Assembly: GCA_021234155.1 (NCBI GenBank)
Contig: JAJEKV010000075.1
Coordinates: 1,926,001 to 1,990,000 of the forward strand
Direction of reading: 5' to 3'
Length of the DNA: 64,000 bases
Source: Isoetes taiwanensis
Taxonomy: Eukaryota; Streptophyta; Lycopodiopsida; Isoetales; Isoetaceae
How positions within the stretch are numbered: the stretch's first letter is position 1; every line of letters starts with the position of its first letter. Of the stretch, positions 1 to 12,955 are shown in pieces. Position numbers and translations under genes: made by a program. The notes beneath the pieces were generated by a model, which did not search any database, was not told where the DNA came from, and worked only from the letters and a program-made list of their open reading frames with translations.

Positions 1-1
1 G

Positions 2-547
2 GACCAGCTTACAATTATCACTGTTTTGAATGCCTGTGCCAAAGCTGCTTCCCTGGAACAATGCAGGTTGATCCATATGCACGTTCTTGAGAAGGGCCTC
101 ATACCAGATACAGGCATAGAAAATGCTTTAATAAACGCATATGGCAAGTGTGGAAGCAAGGATGAAGCATTTTATGTGTTTTCCTCCCTGCAGCAAGGCA
201 ACACAATATCATGCAATAATATGATTGAGGTGTATACTCAGAATGAGGATGATGTAGGCAGAATATTGGAATTAGTACAAAAGATGATGTTGGATGGGTT
301 GCGACCTGATGCGGCAAGTTTAGCAAGTGTTCTGTCCAGTTGCAGACATCATGGTGCTGTTAATGAAGGCTATCATCACTTCATTTGTATGTATGAGTAC
401 TATGGCATTGTTCCATCAACAAAGCACTTTGGTAGCATGATTTCACTTCTGCTGCGTGCAAGCTACAGTTGTGAGGCCGAGGAAGCTATCAGGATGATGC
501 CATGGAATGCAGATTCTGAAACGTGGAATACATTGCTTGCTGCATGA
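2..547 (+). pseudogene. PPR protein, 3' part, truncated before the E domain
   Basis: The reading frame is already open at the window edge, so the gene starts outside. The 182 codons show PLS-class PPR helices: one repeat around the motif NALINAYGKCGSKDEAF, then a longer L-type unit around DGLRPDAASLASVLSSCRHHG, then the usual terminal repeat ending MMPWNADSETWNTLLAA. Such proteins bind organelle RNA and act in editing, splicing or processing. In family members the last motif runs on as LLAAC plus an E, E+ or DYW domain. Here a TGA sits exactly where the Cys codon is expected (545-547), and the following codons do not resemble an E domain before another stop. I read it as the truncated or dead end of a PLS-type PPR gene. 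The PPR call is firm; whether a shortened protein is still made is open. Confidence 0.8.
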
Positions 548-1280
548 AAGAATACATTGAGGCACCCAGTTGACCTGGTCAGTTCTCAATGGGATCATAG
601 GTATAACTGAGAATTGGAGATCAATCAGCAAGAGATATAACAGAACGAGGAGGTGCCACACCTCAAAGTAGGTAGTGTGAATAATCCTATTATATGTATG
701 AATCAGGGATACAAAGAAATCACTATCCACACTTCATAATCTCATGGCCCTGTGCGGACTGTACACCTTGACTGGAATGCAAAATTTTCTTACATTTTCT
801 GTTTATCTTTACTGTGGAACACTTTTGTTATAATTCTGACCATATAAACATAATATTTTTCGCTATCTGTATTAGGTACATGGAAAATACAAGTATATGT
901 TGATGTGTTCATGAATCTTGATTAGCATTGAGGAACGGCTTGATTGTGTTTGCAAGGTTTACAGAAGGAGGAAGGTCGCAATTGTCTGCACAGTACGTTG
1001 ATTTCATCTTTGCACATCTTGTCTTATTATAAGAGAGGCGTGGAAAACCAAACCACCCTGGTTAGATAGGGATTAAAATTTAAGACTTGGGCTAGGTAGT
1101 GCCACGTTGATACCTGGCAAGCTTTTGAATGGAGGACCGTCTAGCAGCTATGCAGTCCACAGGAAAGAGATGTGGAAGAGAACAAATGCACGTATGCTGC
1201 TTCAAAAAAAAGGGAAAAAAAGAAGAAGAAACGCGCAGCTACAATAGGGCCAAGGAAGTGGAAAAAACACAGAGAGAAAG
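548..1280. other. intergenic stretch upstream of the dirigent gene
   Basis: No coding sequence was recognised here. It carries the 3' flank of the PPR fragment and presumably the promoter and 5' UTR of the gene starting at 1281. A weak TATA-like TTATTATAAGAG lies near 1025-1036. A purine-rich stretch (1203-1240) directly precedes the start codon region. No experimentally defined site can be named. Confidence 0.4.
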
Positions 1281-1832
1281 ATGAGGTTGTGGGCAAGGGT
1301 GTTTGTGCTGCTGCTGTGGGTTTGTGGGCGATCAGATGGATTGAGCAGGCCTATAATCCCAAATCTGAAGCTCACAACGCTGGAATTTTACATGCACGAC
1401 AATGTGACCCAGCCTGCTACCTCCATAACAGTAGCAGGTCCAAATGGAACGCTCACAGGCTTCCATTTTGGTACCATAAATGTGATCGATGACCTTATAA
1501 CCGAAGGCCCTTCTGCTTATTCCAAAGTCCTTGGCCGTGGGCGCGGCACATACGCCCAATGCTCTCTCCAGATCGATACTGTGTTAATGAGCTTCAGTGC
1601 CGTCCTCGATTCTGAGAAATACAAGGGGTCCATTAGCTTCCATGGGGCCGAGAATATTTTCCAAACCACCAGAGATGTTGCGGTTGTGGGTGGAACAGGG
1701 GATTTCCTTCTCGCCCAAGGCTTTGCCACTATCTCATCTGTGTATTTTGTAGGTCCTGATGCCCTTCTGCATTTCAAGGTGAAGATATATCATTTAGCTC
1801 AGCCCTCTGATTTTTATAGTTCTGATGTATAA
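1281..1832 (+). CDS. dirigent domain protein
   Basis: A complete 183-codon ORF. Residues 1-20 are a hydrophobic signal peptide (MRLWARVFVLLLWVCGRSDG), so the product enters the secretory route and probably the cell wall. Residues 30-180 fit a single dirigent beta-barrel: LEFYMHDNVTQ near the start, a middle block around GRGRGTYAQCSLQIDTVLMSFSAVL, and the family hallmark VVGGTGDFLLAQGFA near residue 135. Dirigent proteins steer phenoxy-radical coupling in lignan and lignin formation or related ring closures; they have no oxidase activity of their own. The length matches the usual 180-190 residues. The ATG at 1281 is chosen because it gives an intact signal peptide; the other frame starting at 1172 is only a shadow. 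An AATAAA lies at 1838-1843, six bases after the stop. This is the only host gene in the window that looks intact; its exact substrate cannot be told. Confidence 0.9.
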   Translation: MRLWARVFVLLLWVCGRSDGLSRPIIPNLKLTTLEFYMHDNVTQPATSITVAGPNGTLTGFHFGTINVIDDLITEGPSAYSKVLGRGRGTYAQCSLQIDTVLMSFSAVLDSEKYKGSISFHGAENIFQTTRDVAVVGGTGDFLLAQGFATISSVYFVGPDALLHFKVKIYHLAQPSDFYSSDV

Positions 1833-1839
1833 GTGCAAA
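1809..1839 (+). repeat. 31-bp direct repeat, copy 1 (dirigent 3' end)
   Basis: These 31 bases span the last codons, the stop and the start of the 3' flank of the dirigent gene. They recur exactly at 2801-2831, 992 bp downstream. Weak similarity may continue a few bases into the flank. The block between the two copies contains no dirigent coding sequence. Confidence 0.85.
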
Positions 1840-1843
1840 TAAA

Positions 1844-2800
1844 CTTCTGCGATTTTTGTTTCGTATTTGGGAATCAGTGGTTAGGACTATGATTTTGATG
1901 TCGTATTGTATGAAAAAGGGTATATTTTGGCATGTTTGAGCAGCTTATTTGCATTTAGTGGTCTAATTTCTAATTTTAATGTGTGTGCAAATTGTTGGCT
2001 ATTTTTGATGCTAAATTGTAGGACGTGGATAGCGTTTCACGCTACTTCCTTTTTCGAGGCTGGGCTCTGTGTTGTTGCAGGGCCATCGTTGAAGCCAAGA
2101 GACGACCTGCTGCTTTGTTGCTTTGTTGCTTTGCTTTGCTGCTTTGTTGCGGAGTAGAGGCGGAGCACAGAGGCTGGGTAGCGGAGCAGAGGCGGAAGCA
2201 CAGAGGTAAGTTAGGGAGGTATGGCTTCGAAAGAAGATTACACAGCGGATTAATAGGTTTGTGAGGTATTCCAGCGGATCTGCCTCAGCGGATTGAAGGC
2301 GGATCTGCTTCAGCGGCAGCCGGATTTGGATGCCAACAAAAATCAAGGACCTAATACGTTTTGGAAATTGCGTGCTACGTTTCTAACTCCGGAGCAGATA
2401 GAGATTCGAACAGATAGCCGGGCATCCCAAATCATTGTTGAAGAAAACTGAGAGCACGAAATTCGGCATCATGATGGAGCATGGCGGCAACCCAGCAGAT
2501 TTCTTTCTCAGCGACGAACTCTTCATAGCGTGGAAACCTCACCACTGCGGCACAGGGGAGGGGCGCACCTTTTTTTGTTGGGTGACTTTTTTTTGTTGGG
2601 TGACCATTGCGGCGCAGGGGAGGGGCGCACCTTTTTTTGTTGGGAGACCTTGGGAAATGGCAGGTCATTTTTTTGCAAAAAGATGCTGGCCACTGATCTC
2701 GCATCATATTTAGAATATGCTCCAGATCCACGGCTGAAATTCAACCTCACAAACCTAATACTTGTAAAAAACATTTATGCATATTCATCATATTCATCTT
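1844..2800. other. repeat-rich insert between two copies of the dirigent 3' end
   Basis: No gene was recognised. The stretch holds CTTTGTTG-type runs (2107-2155), spaced CAGCGGAT units (2269-2315) and the tandem block at 2547-2649. It is bounded on both sides by the 31-bp direct repeat, so it may be an insertion or the spacer of a segmental duplication. Confidence 0.5.
2547..2649 (+). repeat. short tandem repeat with GGGGAGGGGCGCACC and T-run core
   Basis: Two near-identical copies of about 40-45 bp, each GCGGC(A/G)CAGGGGAGGGG followed by CGCACC, seven T and GTTGGG(T/A)GAC, flank an extra 18-bp partial copy at 2587-2604. It is directly visible and non-coding. Confidence 0.85.
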
Positions 2801-2831
2801 GATTTTTATAGTTCTGATGTATAAGTGCAAA
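2801..2831 (+). repeat. 31-bp direct repeat, copy 2
   Basis: An exact second copy of the block at 1809-1839, including the TAA context of the dirigent gene, but with no coding sequence upstream of it here. Confidence 0.85.
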
Positions 2832-3251
2832 GTTCTCTGGTTTTTTTTACTTTTTCTCTTTTTATTAAGAAAATCCAAATTCACTTGATTTTACAGCTGA
2901 GATGCTTATTAAACCATGTAATTATAAGGACCACACGTTCAGTGGTTATTTTAAGGTCCTTATTTAGCTCAATGACTTTTTTTAAAGAACGAGAAAATTA
3001 TATTAAAAGAAAAATATATTACATAAGAAAGGAGGTGGAGGTAACCTCAAACCTCCTCCTTAACATCAAGATATAACTTAGAAGTCAAATACTAGTCATG
3101 CAGACGACATTTACTCTCTTGATACAGGTGTGGGGGTGCATTCACTTTTAAAAAATGACCTGGCATCATCGGTTCTTTCATATCCAACAATTAAAGCCCT
3201 ATAAATATTAGAAGCCCACATCTCAAAGCGAGGCCATCTATGCGGAAGAAG

Positions 3252-3352
3252 AAGGGGTTAAACCCCCTTTCTCGGCCATTATGGCAAATAAACGGGGGAG
3301 GGGCTCCCCCGTTTATTTGCCATAATGGCCTCAAAAGGGGGTTTAACCCCTT
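3252..3352. repeat. 49-bp inverted repeat with 3-base loop
   Basis: The left arm 3252-3300 and right arm 3304-3352 are almost perfect reverse complements, differing in about four adjacent bases, with only GGG between them. Each arm itself contains a palindromic GGGGTTAAACCCC. RNA or single-stranded DNA from here would form a very stable hairpin. It looks like a small foldback element or palindromic MITE end; no coding capacity. Confidence 0.9.
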
Positions 3353-4160
3353 TAACTGGGAGTTTCGAGGAGATTTTGCGGAAGAGAGCAGGCAGTACTG
3401 AAAAAAATGGCGTCGGAGGAGATCTGAATGCCCTCTAACAAAAAGTTCAATCTAGAATGATGCCGGAACAAAGCAGATTTTTGTACACAGGAAGAAATCC
3501 CCATTAAAGTGGGTTCAAAACGATCCAATTTTGCCCCCAAACAGAATGAATTCTAGAACCTGTTTTTTCTTCCGGGATCAAAGAGAAGCTCCATTTCCAA
3601 ATTGGGACGAAGTTGCAAGCGGAATGAGTGCAGCTCCCACGCTCTCTGCATCTTCATATGGGCGCCTCTGATCACGCTCAAAATTCGCAGTTTCTTTTGC
3701 AACAACAGGAGCCCGACAGTGTAAGCTGCCAGAGCTTGGCTATGGAGGTTCTGCCGGAGTGCCAAGAAGCGAGGATTCCATGGAGTTCGAGCTCCGGAAG
3801 CAGCTATAGCAGCACAAGGTTGGCTTTTGAAGAAGTTCTGAGTTTTGTCCGACCTCCAGGGATTCTTCAAAGCTTGCTTCTATTATGTCTGATCTCATAC
3901 CAGTCTACCCTAACAACAACCAGCCTGTTTATCATGATAAATAGGCCAGTAATCAGGTTACTGCCTGTTTATCGTGATAAACAGGCTGGGGTCTCACATT
4001 ATGCCTAATAATGAAACTGCATCTAACGGCCAGGATCAAAATATCCGAGGAACTCCCCGTTAAGGGGAGGGTATGTCAATAAAAAACTTGCCCAAATGGA
4101 TATGTCCACCCATGTACTTTATAAGACTATTTCAAAATAAAGTAAGTTTTTTTTCGTTTT
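3353..4160. other. no recognised gene; one open frame of unknown value
   Basis: An open plus-strand frame of 126 codons (3628-4008) overlaps a 105-codon minus-strand frame (3553-3870). Neither matches a family I recognise. The plus frame runs into the palindrome at 3921-3988, which argues against it being a gene. The stretch may hold lost 5' exons of the BIOF pseudogene that follows, but I could not recognise any. Confidence 0.35.
3921..3988. repeat. 68-bp nested palindrome
   Basis: Two 22-24 bp near-palindromes (CCTGTTTATCATGATAAATAGG and CCTGTTTATCGTGATAAACAGG) flank a small CAGTAA/TTACTG hairpin. The whole block is also an imperfect palindrome, CAGCCTG at one end and CAGGCTG at the other. 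It can fold as one long hairpin or as two small ones. Confidence 0.85.
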
Positions 4161-4161
4161 T

Positions 4162-4183
4162 GGGTTGCCCGAAGGGCAAACCC
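4162..4183. repeat. GC-rich palindrome GGGTTGCCC-GAA-GGGCAAACCC
   Basis: A perfect-but-one-base GC hairpin in AT-rich DNA, directly after a T-rich run. A close relative sits at 47956-47980 in a similar setting. Such hairpins mark the 3' ends of some non-autonomous elements, but the CTRR end of a classical Helitron is not present here. Confidence 0.6.
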
Positions 4184-4883
4184 TTGGAGAGATGGGCTAA
4201 TTGAATATTATTCAGATATTCTAATCAAACAAATGAGATTAAGAATTTCTTCGCATGCAATTGTTGAGGTCAAAGTTTTCTCCACGGTATGTGGAGGTGA
4301 TTTGGTTGCCGTTTGTTGTCATGATATGACGTTAGAGTGCCATTTGACCGTCCGATGTGAAGACAAAAGACTTGTCTATTTGAAGGATTATAGTCTTTGT
4401 TTTTTGCAATATGGCACCTTCCTCTGCCTAGAATGCACGGTTCGATTCCTCCATATCCACCCTCCAACAATTGTACTTTTGATGGACCTGGAGCTTGAGA
4501 TTGAGAAACTATCGAAATGGAGCTATCGGACATTCAGGCGTTGGAAGGAGGACATTGTTAGTACATGTTCAATTTTTTTTTATTAGACAGGGACATTTTT
4601 GAGATTTTTCTATAGTATGTATTTAGAATATAAATTTTGATAGTAAATTTGCTAACTTATGAAGTCGTTCAAGGGATGAGGATTGCAGTCTAGATGAGGT
4701 CTTAGATCACTTCAAGACGTCCTTTTATTTTCTAGAAATGATTATCTTGGACTTTCTGAACACCCATCAGTTCGAAGAAATGTAGCAAAGGTTCATATCG
4801 AAGACATGCATTTCTAACTTCTGATTCTACAAGTAGTCCTCATTGTTCTCCATGGTCAGGGGCAAGCTAATTCCAGTGTAATA

Positions 4884-5249
4884 ATGGATTTGCCATCTTC
4901 TCTTTTTGGTCCCCAGCGGCCTCTTCATATCGGCACAAGCAGGCCTGGTACATTTACCTTCCAAGATCGAGAGGATCTCCAAAGTGCTCTAGACCTGCAA
5001 GTTCAGTGTTTGCCGCCGACACTTCGTGACCAAGTACGACTCATTTATTCTGAGGGAGGAATGACGGCCACATCTATGATCGTGTCTATTGAGAGATGGA
5101 CACACTTTTTACAGTTAATACATGCCTTCGTTCCAGACCCTAAAGCCCAGTATGTGGGCACAAGTGATGCCTCAGTACAGATACTAGATACTGAATTACA
5201 GCCACAGAAGAAACATTGTGTTGAAGCGAAAGTCGCAAAAATTTCTTAA
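4884..5249 (+). CDS. unrecognised 121-codon ORF in a BIOF intron
   Basis: An open frame starting MDLPSSLFGPQRPLHIG, with RDQVRLIYSEGGMTATSMIV in the middle. It sits between two BIOF exon remnants (4711-4790 and 5338-5432) in a place where KAPA synthase has no such sequence. The frame stays open upstream of the ATG without a clear start signal, and it ends in a short TCTTA repeat (5252-5272). The composition looks protein-like, so it may be a captured exon of another gene. I do not recognise the family and assign no function. Confidence 0.35.
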   Translation: MDLPSSLFGPQRPLHIGTSRPGTFTFQDREDLQSALDLQVQCLPPTLRDQVRLIYSEGGMTATSMIVSIERWTHFLQLIHAFVPDPKAQYVGTSDASVQILDTELQPQKKHCVEAKVAKIS

Positions 5250-5251
5250 AT

Positions 5252-5272
5252 TATCTTATCTTATCTTATTGT
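5252..5272 (+). repeat. short (TCTTA)n run
   Basis: About four TCTTA units directly after the stop of the ORF at 4884-5249. Pentamer tails of this kind end some LINE and SINE copies, but nothing else here proves one. Confidence 0.6.
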
Positions 5273-6019
5273 TGAGACATTACATGATTTCAGGAACTAA
5301 CTGGAGACTTTACTTGGCAAGTTAGGCTGCTCTAGAGTTTGGAATGGGACCTCACAGCTCACCACTTATTTGGACATATATGCATTACCACTGGCTACTT
5401 GAGACTGGTTTAGCCGATTTGAAGAAGACAAAGTGATAAATCAAAGCTTTTTTAAGAATTTATGTGTTGTTTTTCCTATCATCTTTTCTGTCCAATTTTG
5501 AACTTTGCAGGATTGCTTATTATGCCCAACTGGTTTTACTGCAAATCTAGTAGTAATAACACCACTTGCTGATGATATAGCTCAAACGAGTTACAATCCT
5601 GTTCACGTTGATAAGCTTTTAATATTTTTAGATTCCTTGGATTATGCATCCACAATTAATAGGATTCGTCTAGCACAACGCCAAAATAAGGTGCATGTTT
5701 ACATATATAGACACAATGATGTCACATTTGGAGGAGCTATTGTGAGTAACCTTCTTCGGATACGGCCTTGCTTTGATGTTACATTCAAAATTTATCTCAC
5801 CATGCACTATGAAGTTGCAGGTTAAGTTGCAGCTCTAAAAGGAAGGCGGTTTTGTCGAACAGGTCAGTGCAAAATCATACAATTCAAAGTTAGTTCGTCA
5901 TTAACATTGACAGTAAGAACTGTATATGTAGCTTGTTTAGCACGGATGGTGACTTTGCAATATTGGTAGAGTTGGGTTCTCTTTGTAAGAAGTATAGATT
6001 TCTTCTAGCCCTTGATGAT

Positions 6020-6740
6020 GTATGACTACTCAAATCTGATTAAATATGCTGTCTTTTTTTTTAGTTATTATTATGAGTAATTATATGTATTTGCACATGG
6101 TGCATGTTCAAATTATGCAAAGGTCTTGTGGTCATAAGGTTCAAAATACGGAGCTTTCGCCAGTTATGTTCGGCATTTGGAGCTTTTGCAGGATATGGTC
6201 AGCATTTGCTTTTGCATATGATTCTCCTCTATCTATAGAAGGAGGTAGGCTTTTTCATTGGAATAATTATATGTATTTGTAGTATCTCTATGTGTGTGAA
6301 ACATGGCTATATGTCTAGGGCTATATTGTCCATGATAAATTTATGCAGGCTACAATGGCGAATACTCTGGTAAAATTAAGCCTAAAGCAATAATATGGTT
6401 ATTGGGAATGATATTATGGCTTTTTTATGATATCTATATTAGTGGCAAGTTTTTGATGGTGTGTAGAAGAATGACATATAGCTAAATGGAAAGGGAAAAT
6501 ACATGATAGTCATGATTCCGTTAACCCTAAACCTCTACATGAGCTTGGTTGTAACAGAATCTTGAATAGCTCAGGCAACCATACAACTGGCATACATCGG
6601 ACTGAAGGAAGCAGTAACCGTTGATTTATGGCAAGGCATTGATTTGGCATGATTTAGGGTTTTGGCAGATTAAAAGGTAAGATCAGACCCGGATGCTTTG
6701 CTTGAGTTCTTTCTTGAACCCTAATTAGGATATTCCAGTT
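6020..6740. other. no gene seen
   Basis: AT-rich sequence downstream of the last nearby BIOF exon remnant, formally its intron. Short open frames only; nothing recognised. Confidence 0.4.
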
Positions 6741-6789
6741 TTGCCTCTTGGCTTAGAAAGCCAGAAAGTTATGCACAGATCACTATATT

Positions 6790-7620
6790 GCATGCTGCTA
6801 GTAATCCAAGCTGAAGGGCACATTGATAAGGAGAATTGTAGCAGTCTTGAGCATACAGCTAGTATTGCAGTGGATCTACAAGAGAATGACGGAGCTATGT
6901 GCAGTGATCCTTCCAAATGTGCAATGCTGATGATATTAAAGCAGACACAAAGGCTTATCGCAGGTCTGCTTAAGTTATTTTCATTGTTATATTTCTGTTC
7001 ACAATAAAAATGGGTGTAAATTTGCAATAGGCTAACATAATAATTCTGGCACATTTGCTTGATAACCTATCTATTTGCAGGAAGAACTTGCTATGTCCAG
7101 TATATTCTAGCAATATAACAATGCATAAGGGATTGTTGTGATTCCATAAGGGATTAGGTTTCCAGAGATTTAAATGCACCGCAGGCTCTATGATCTAAGT
7201 AGTAGATATTGTAGAACCCTGATTAGGGCTTTTAGATGTTAAGCATACGACTTGTATAGCTGAATGATGCTTCCTCTTATGCTGCGAAATTTTTGAACAT
7301 GAACATTGACAGGTTTTAGCTCAAGAAAATTGGCAAGATAGAGTTGCAGATGATGCAATATTACATGTCGTTAATAACCCAGAGGCTGAAGAGTGCACTG
7401 GTATTGGAAGATGCAGCAGTCTTGCGCATGCTTGCGCATGCAGTTGGCAATACATTGGATTTACAAGACACAAATGTAGCTATGGGCAATTGCCTTCCTC
7501 TCAAATGAACATGAAGACATCTAAGCAGACACAAGGACTTCACTCAGGTCTGCTTAAGTTATTTTTTGCTATTTTCTTCACAATAAATAAGGGTGCATAC
7601 ATTTGCTATTATACTGGCTG
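6790..7620 (+). repeat. diverged direct duplication of an exon-like block
   Basis: About 230 bp at 6790-7030 and again at 7375-7605 share a block order: a CTGAAG-containing start, GCAGCAGTCTTG- or GTAGCAGTCTTGAGCAT-type centre, and an end AAGCAGACACAA, then CAGGTCTGCTTAAGTTATTTT. The end block contains an inverted pair AGCAGAC/GTCTGCT and, just before it, a possible GT splice donor (CAG/GTCTGC). The two copies are clearly diverged. One copy has an open frame of about 88 codons (6741-7007), the other about 60. I do not recognise the encoded sequence. It could be a duplicated exon of an unknown gene or a dispersed repeat. Confidence 0.5.
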
Positions 7621-7689
7621 TGTGCTTTGCTTATCTGCAATAGCATTTATAGAAATTGTTGGTATATTTGTTTGCCACTCTATTTAATG

Positions 7690-8700
7690 TATGGATCTGC
7701 TTAGAACAATAAATAACTGGGCAATCGATCATTGTGCATGTCTTTGCAGTCGCTGGCATGTGGTTGTTAAGCTAAGCTATTTGCTTGTAAGGTACTTGCT
7801 CTTGAATTAATAGTGAAGCTAGATAATATATAGATGTCTTTTAAATGCTTCTTAAGTCAGGGGTTTAAACACTATGGCTTCAGCATTTGGAACAACAAAG
7901 ACACAAATCTATGATTGCATCGATTCATATTGTCTACTAAAAGGCTCAGTCTAAGCTCTAAAAATATCTAAGGTCTAGTATTTCATGCTTATGAGTGGTC
8001 ACAAGGATAAATTCTCGAAAATAATATTGCTACTGCATAGGGTTTTGCAATAGCGATATTCGCAAAATATGCTTTTAACTTACTACTCTGGCAGAGTTAG
8101 CATAGCTAGAGGTTTGTTTAGCATGCATGTGTAAAGTAGAGAATGCTGGCTGGTTATTTAACTAGGGCAGAGCTCCTTGGTAGTTTCTGTGCATAATTTC
8201 AATTGCATGTATGCTCGCTCTGTTGTGGTTTGGATTGCAAATGAGGTGAAGGGCGTTAAGCTCAAGAAACCTATAGCTTACCTGCTAGTAGCTTAGGCTC
8301 TTACCGCAGGTAACTGAGTTTCTTGCTCCTTGGTAACTGAGTTTCTTGCTCCTTGGTTGGAAAAGCTATATGACATGATGACACTGAAGATATATTGACG
8401 ATATCAAGTCTGCTGAGTTCTATGGGATTAATCCCAAAATATTTTTAATCTTAGGCTGTTCTATTGAACTCCGCTAAAGGTAAATATGATGTATTGGACA
8501 AAATTTTAATATGATTGACAAAAGGAAATTGTTATTGGCTATAGATTATGGTATATTTTTTGTGCTTTAATAAATCTTAACCATTCCTAAGGGTTAAGTC
8601 AAAATTACACCTGTTTTTGGCTTAAGGCTGCATATTGACCGGAAGTGGTCTTTGCAAAAGTCCATGGAAGGTAAAAGTCTGTTGAACAGATTTTGAAAGG
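7690..8700. other. no gene seen; small tandem duplication
   Basis: Non-coding. A 23-bp unit GGTAACTGAGTTTCTTGCTCC(TT) occurs twice in tandem at 8309-8331 and 8332-8354. The surrounding 70 bp resemble 21470-21575, so this is part of a dispersed repeat. Confidence 0.6.
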
Positions 8701-11900
<3,200 letters not shown>

Positions 11901-11902
11901 AG

Positions 11903-12402
11903 GAGTGCTACAGTCCATGAGGAGGCAATGTTAGCAATAGGCGCACTTGCCTATAGAACAGGTGCTAATTTTGCTAAGTACATGCCTGGTTTCTATCAGT
12001 ATTTGGAGATGGGTCTCCAGAATTTTGAGGAATACCAGGTTTGCACTATTACGGTCGGCGTCGTCGGTGATATTTCCAGGGCCTTAGATGAGAAGGTACT
12101 GCCATACTGTGATGGAATCATGGCACTTTTGTTGAAAGATTTGTCTAGTGGCCAGCTGCGTCGCTCAGTAGAGCCGCCCATTTTTTCTTGTTTTGCGACG
12201 TAGCGCTTGCTATTGGTGATAAGTTTGAAAAATACCTGAGCTATGCTTTGCCAATGTTGCAAGCTACAGCAGAATGATTGAATACAACAACCAGCTCAGA
12301 AGTGCAATCTTGGAAGCTTATTCGGGGGCATTTTCCGGGTTTTAAGAATTCAAAGGCGGTTGATGGTTCCATATGGTGGTCATGTCCTACAATTCATTGA
12401 GA
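11903..12402 (+). pseudogene. KPNB1: importin subunit beta-1 fragment
   Basis: Importin beta carries NLS cargo through nuclear pores and is built of HEAT repeats. The fragment starts right after a TGCTTGCAG acceptor with ATVHEEAMLAIGALAY, then YLEMGLQNFEEYQVCTITVGV and LPYCDGIMALLLKDLS, all close to the plant protein. A one-base loss near 12195 turns the continuing FSCFGDVALAIG sequence into a stop. The downstream LPMLQATAE, QLRSAILEAYSGAF and MVPYGGHVLQFIES blocks can still be read in shifted frames up to about 12402. The retained intron border means a DNA-level copy of part of the gene, not a processed one. It has no neighbouring importin exons and is certainly non-functional as it stands. 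Confidence 0.9.
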
Positions 12403-12509
12403 GTGCGTGAGTAATACTTTCAAAAGCATAACAAGTTGGAAAAAGCCGGCAAATTCATTTTTTGTAAAATATGTACAATGGAGATTTTCTCCAACTATCC
12501 GCCTAGATA

Positions 12510-12955
12510 CGAAATTAGCCTTACACAAATGCAATAAGAGATTACCTTTAGAATTAAACTTCGTGAAGAGTTCTACGCCATATGCATGCTTTGCATCTGC
12601 AAGCAAGCCGCAGAAGAAGATAAGTAAATTATAGCCGGGAACAACTTAAACAAAAGGCATATGTTTGTATACATTTGGAAGCAAAACCATGCATGCCTTT
12701 TCAAGATTTTGGCGATCCTAATATGATGTAGCCTACCATTTCTTAGCATTTGCAAAGAAATCCAAGAAACAAAAAGCCCTTTAGAATTCAACAATGAATT
12801 AGCCTGCATACACAAATGCAATAAGAGATTACCTTTAGAATTAAACATTATAAGAGTTCATGCTTATGCATGCCGCAAATATATTCAGCCAGCAAGCTTT
12901 TAAGATAAGTAAATTATAGCTGGGAAACAACTTAAACAAAAAAGGCATATGTAAA
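12510..12955 (+). repeat. dispersed tandem repeat block, copies 1-2
   Basis: Two units of about 285 bp share CACAAATGCAATAAGAGATT, then ACCTTTAGAATTAAAC, and an end block GGGAACAACTTAAACAAAAG with GGCATATG. The second unit is cut short at about 12955. The same unit appears at 15213-15622. Small gaps and substitutions separate the copies. No coding function. Confidence 0.8.

Larger units (their letters stand above)
4478..6019 (+). pseudogene. BIOF: decayed 8-amino-7-oxononanoate (KAPA) synthase gene, six exon remnants
   Basis: KAPA synthase condenses pimeloyl-CoA with L-alanine, a PLP-dependent step of biotin synthesis. Six pieces follow the family order: 4478-4561 (FDGPGA then ETIEMELS and, after a one-base shift, TFRRWKEDIVS); 4711-4790 (RNDYLGLSEHPSVRRNVAK, then a GT donor); about 5338-5432 (MGP, then YHWLLETGLADLKKTK); 5511-5741 after a TTTGCAG acceptor (DCLLCPTGF, then STINRIRLAQRQ, then YRH); 5821-5862 (CSSKRKAVL between AG and GT); about 5930-6019 (LFSTDGDF, then KKYRFLLALDD, then GT). 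Two in-frame TGA codons stand where Trp and Arg are expected in the first piece, and frames shift between pieces. Introns are kept, so this is a decayed gene and not a processed copy. A further exon lies at 22017-22166. Confidence 0.8.

Noticed and set aside
2-547. Readthrough of the PPR stop into an E or DYW domain
   Set aside because: Codons after the TGA do not resemble an E domain and soon reach another stop.
3553-4008. Overlapping plus and minus ORFs of 105 and 126 codons
   Set aside because: No recognised family, and the plus frame reads into a palindrome; not enough support to call a gene.
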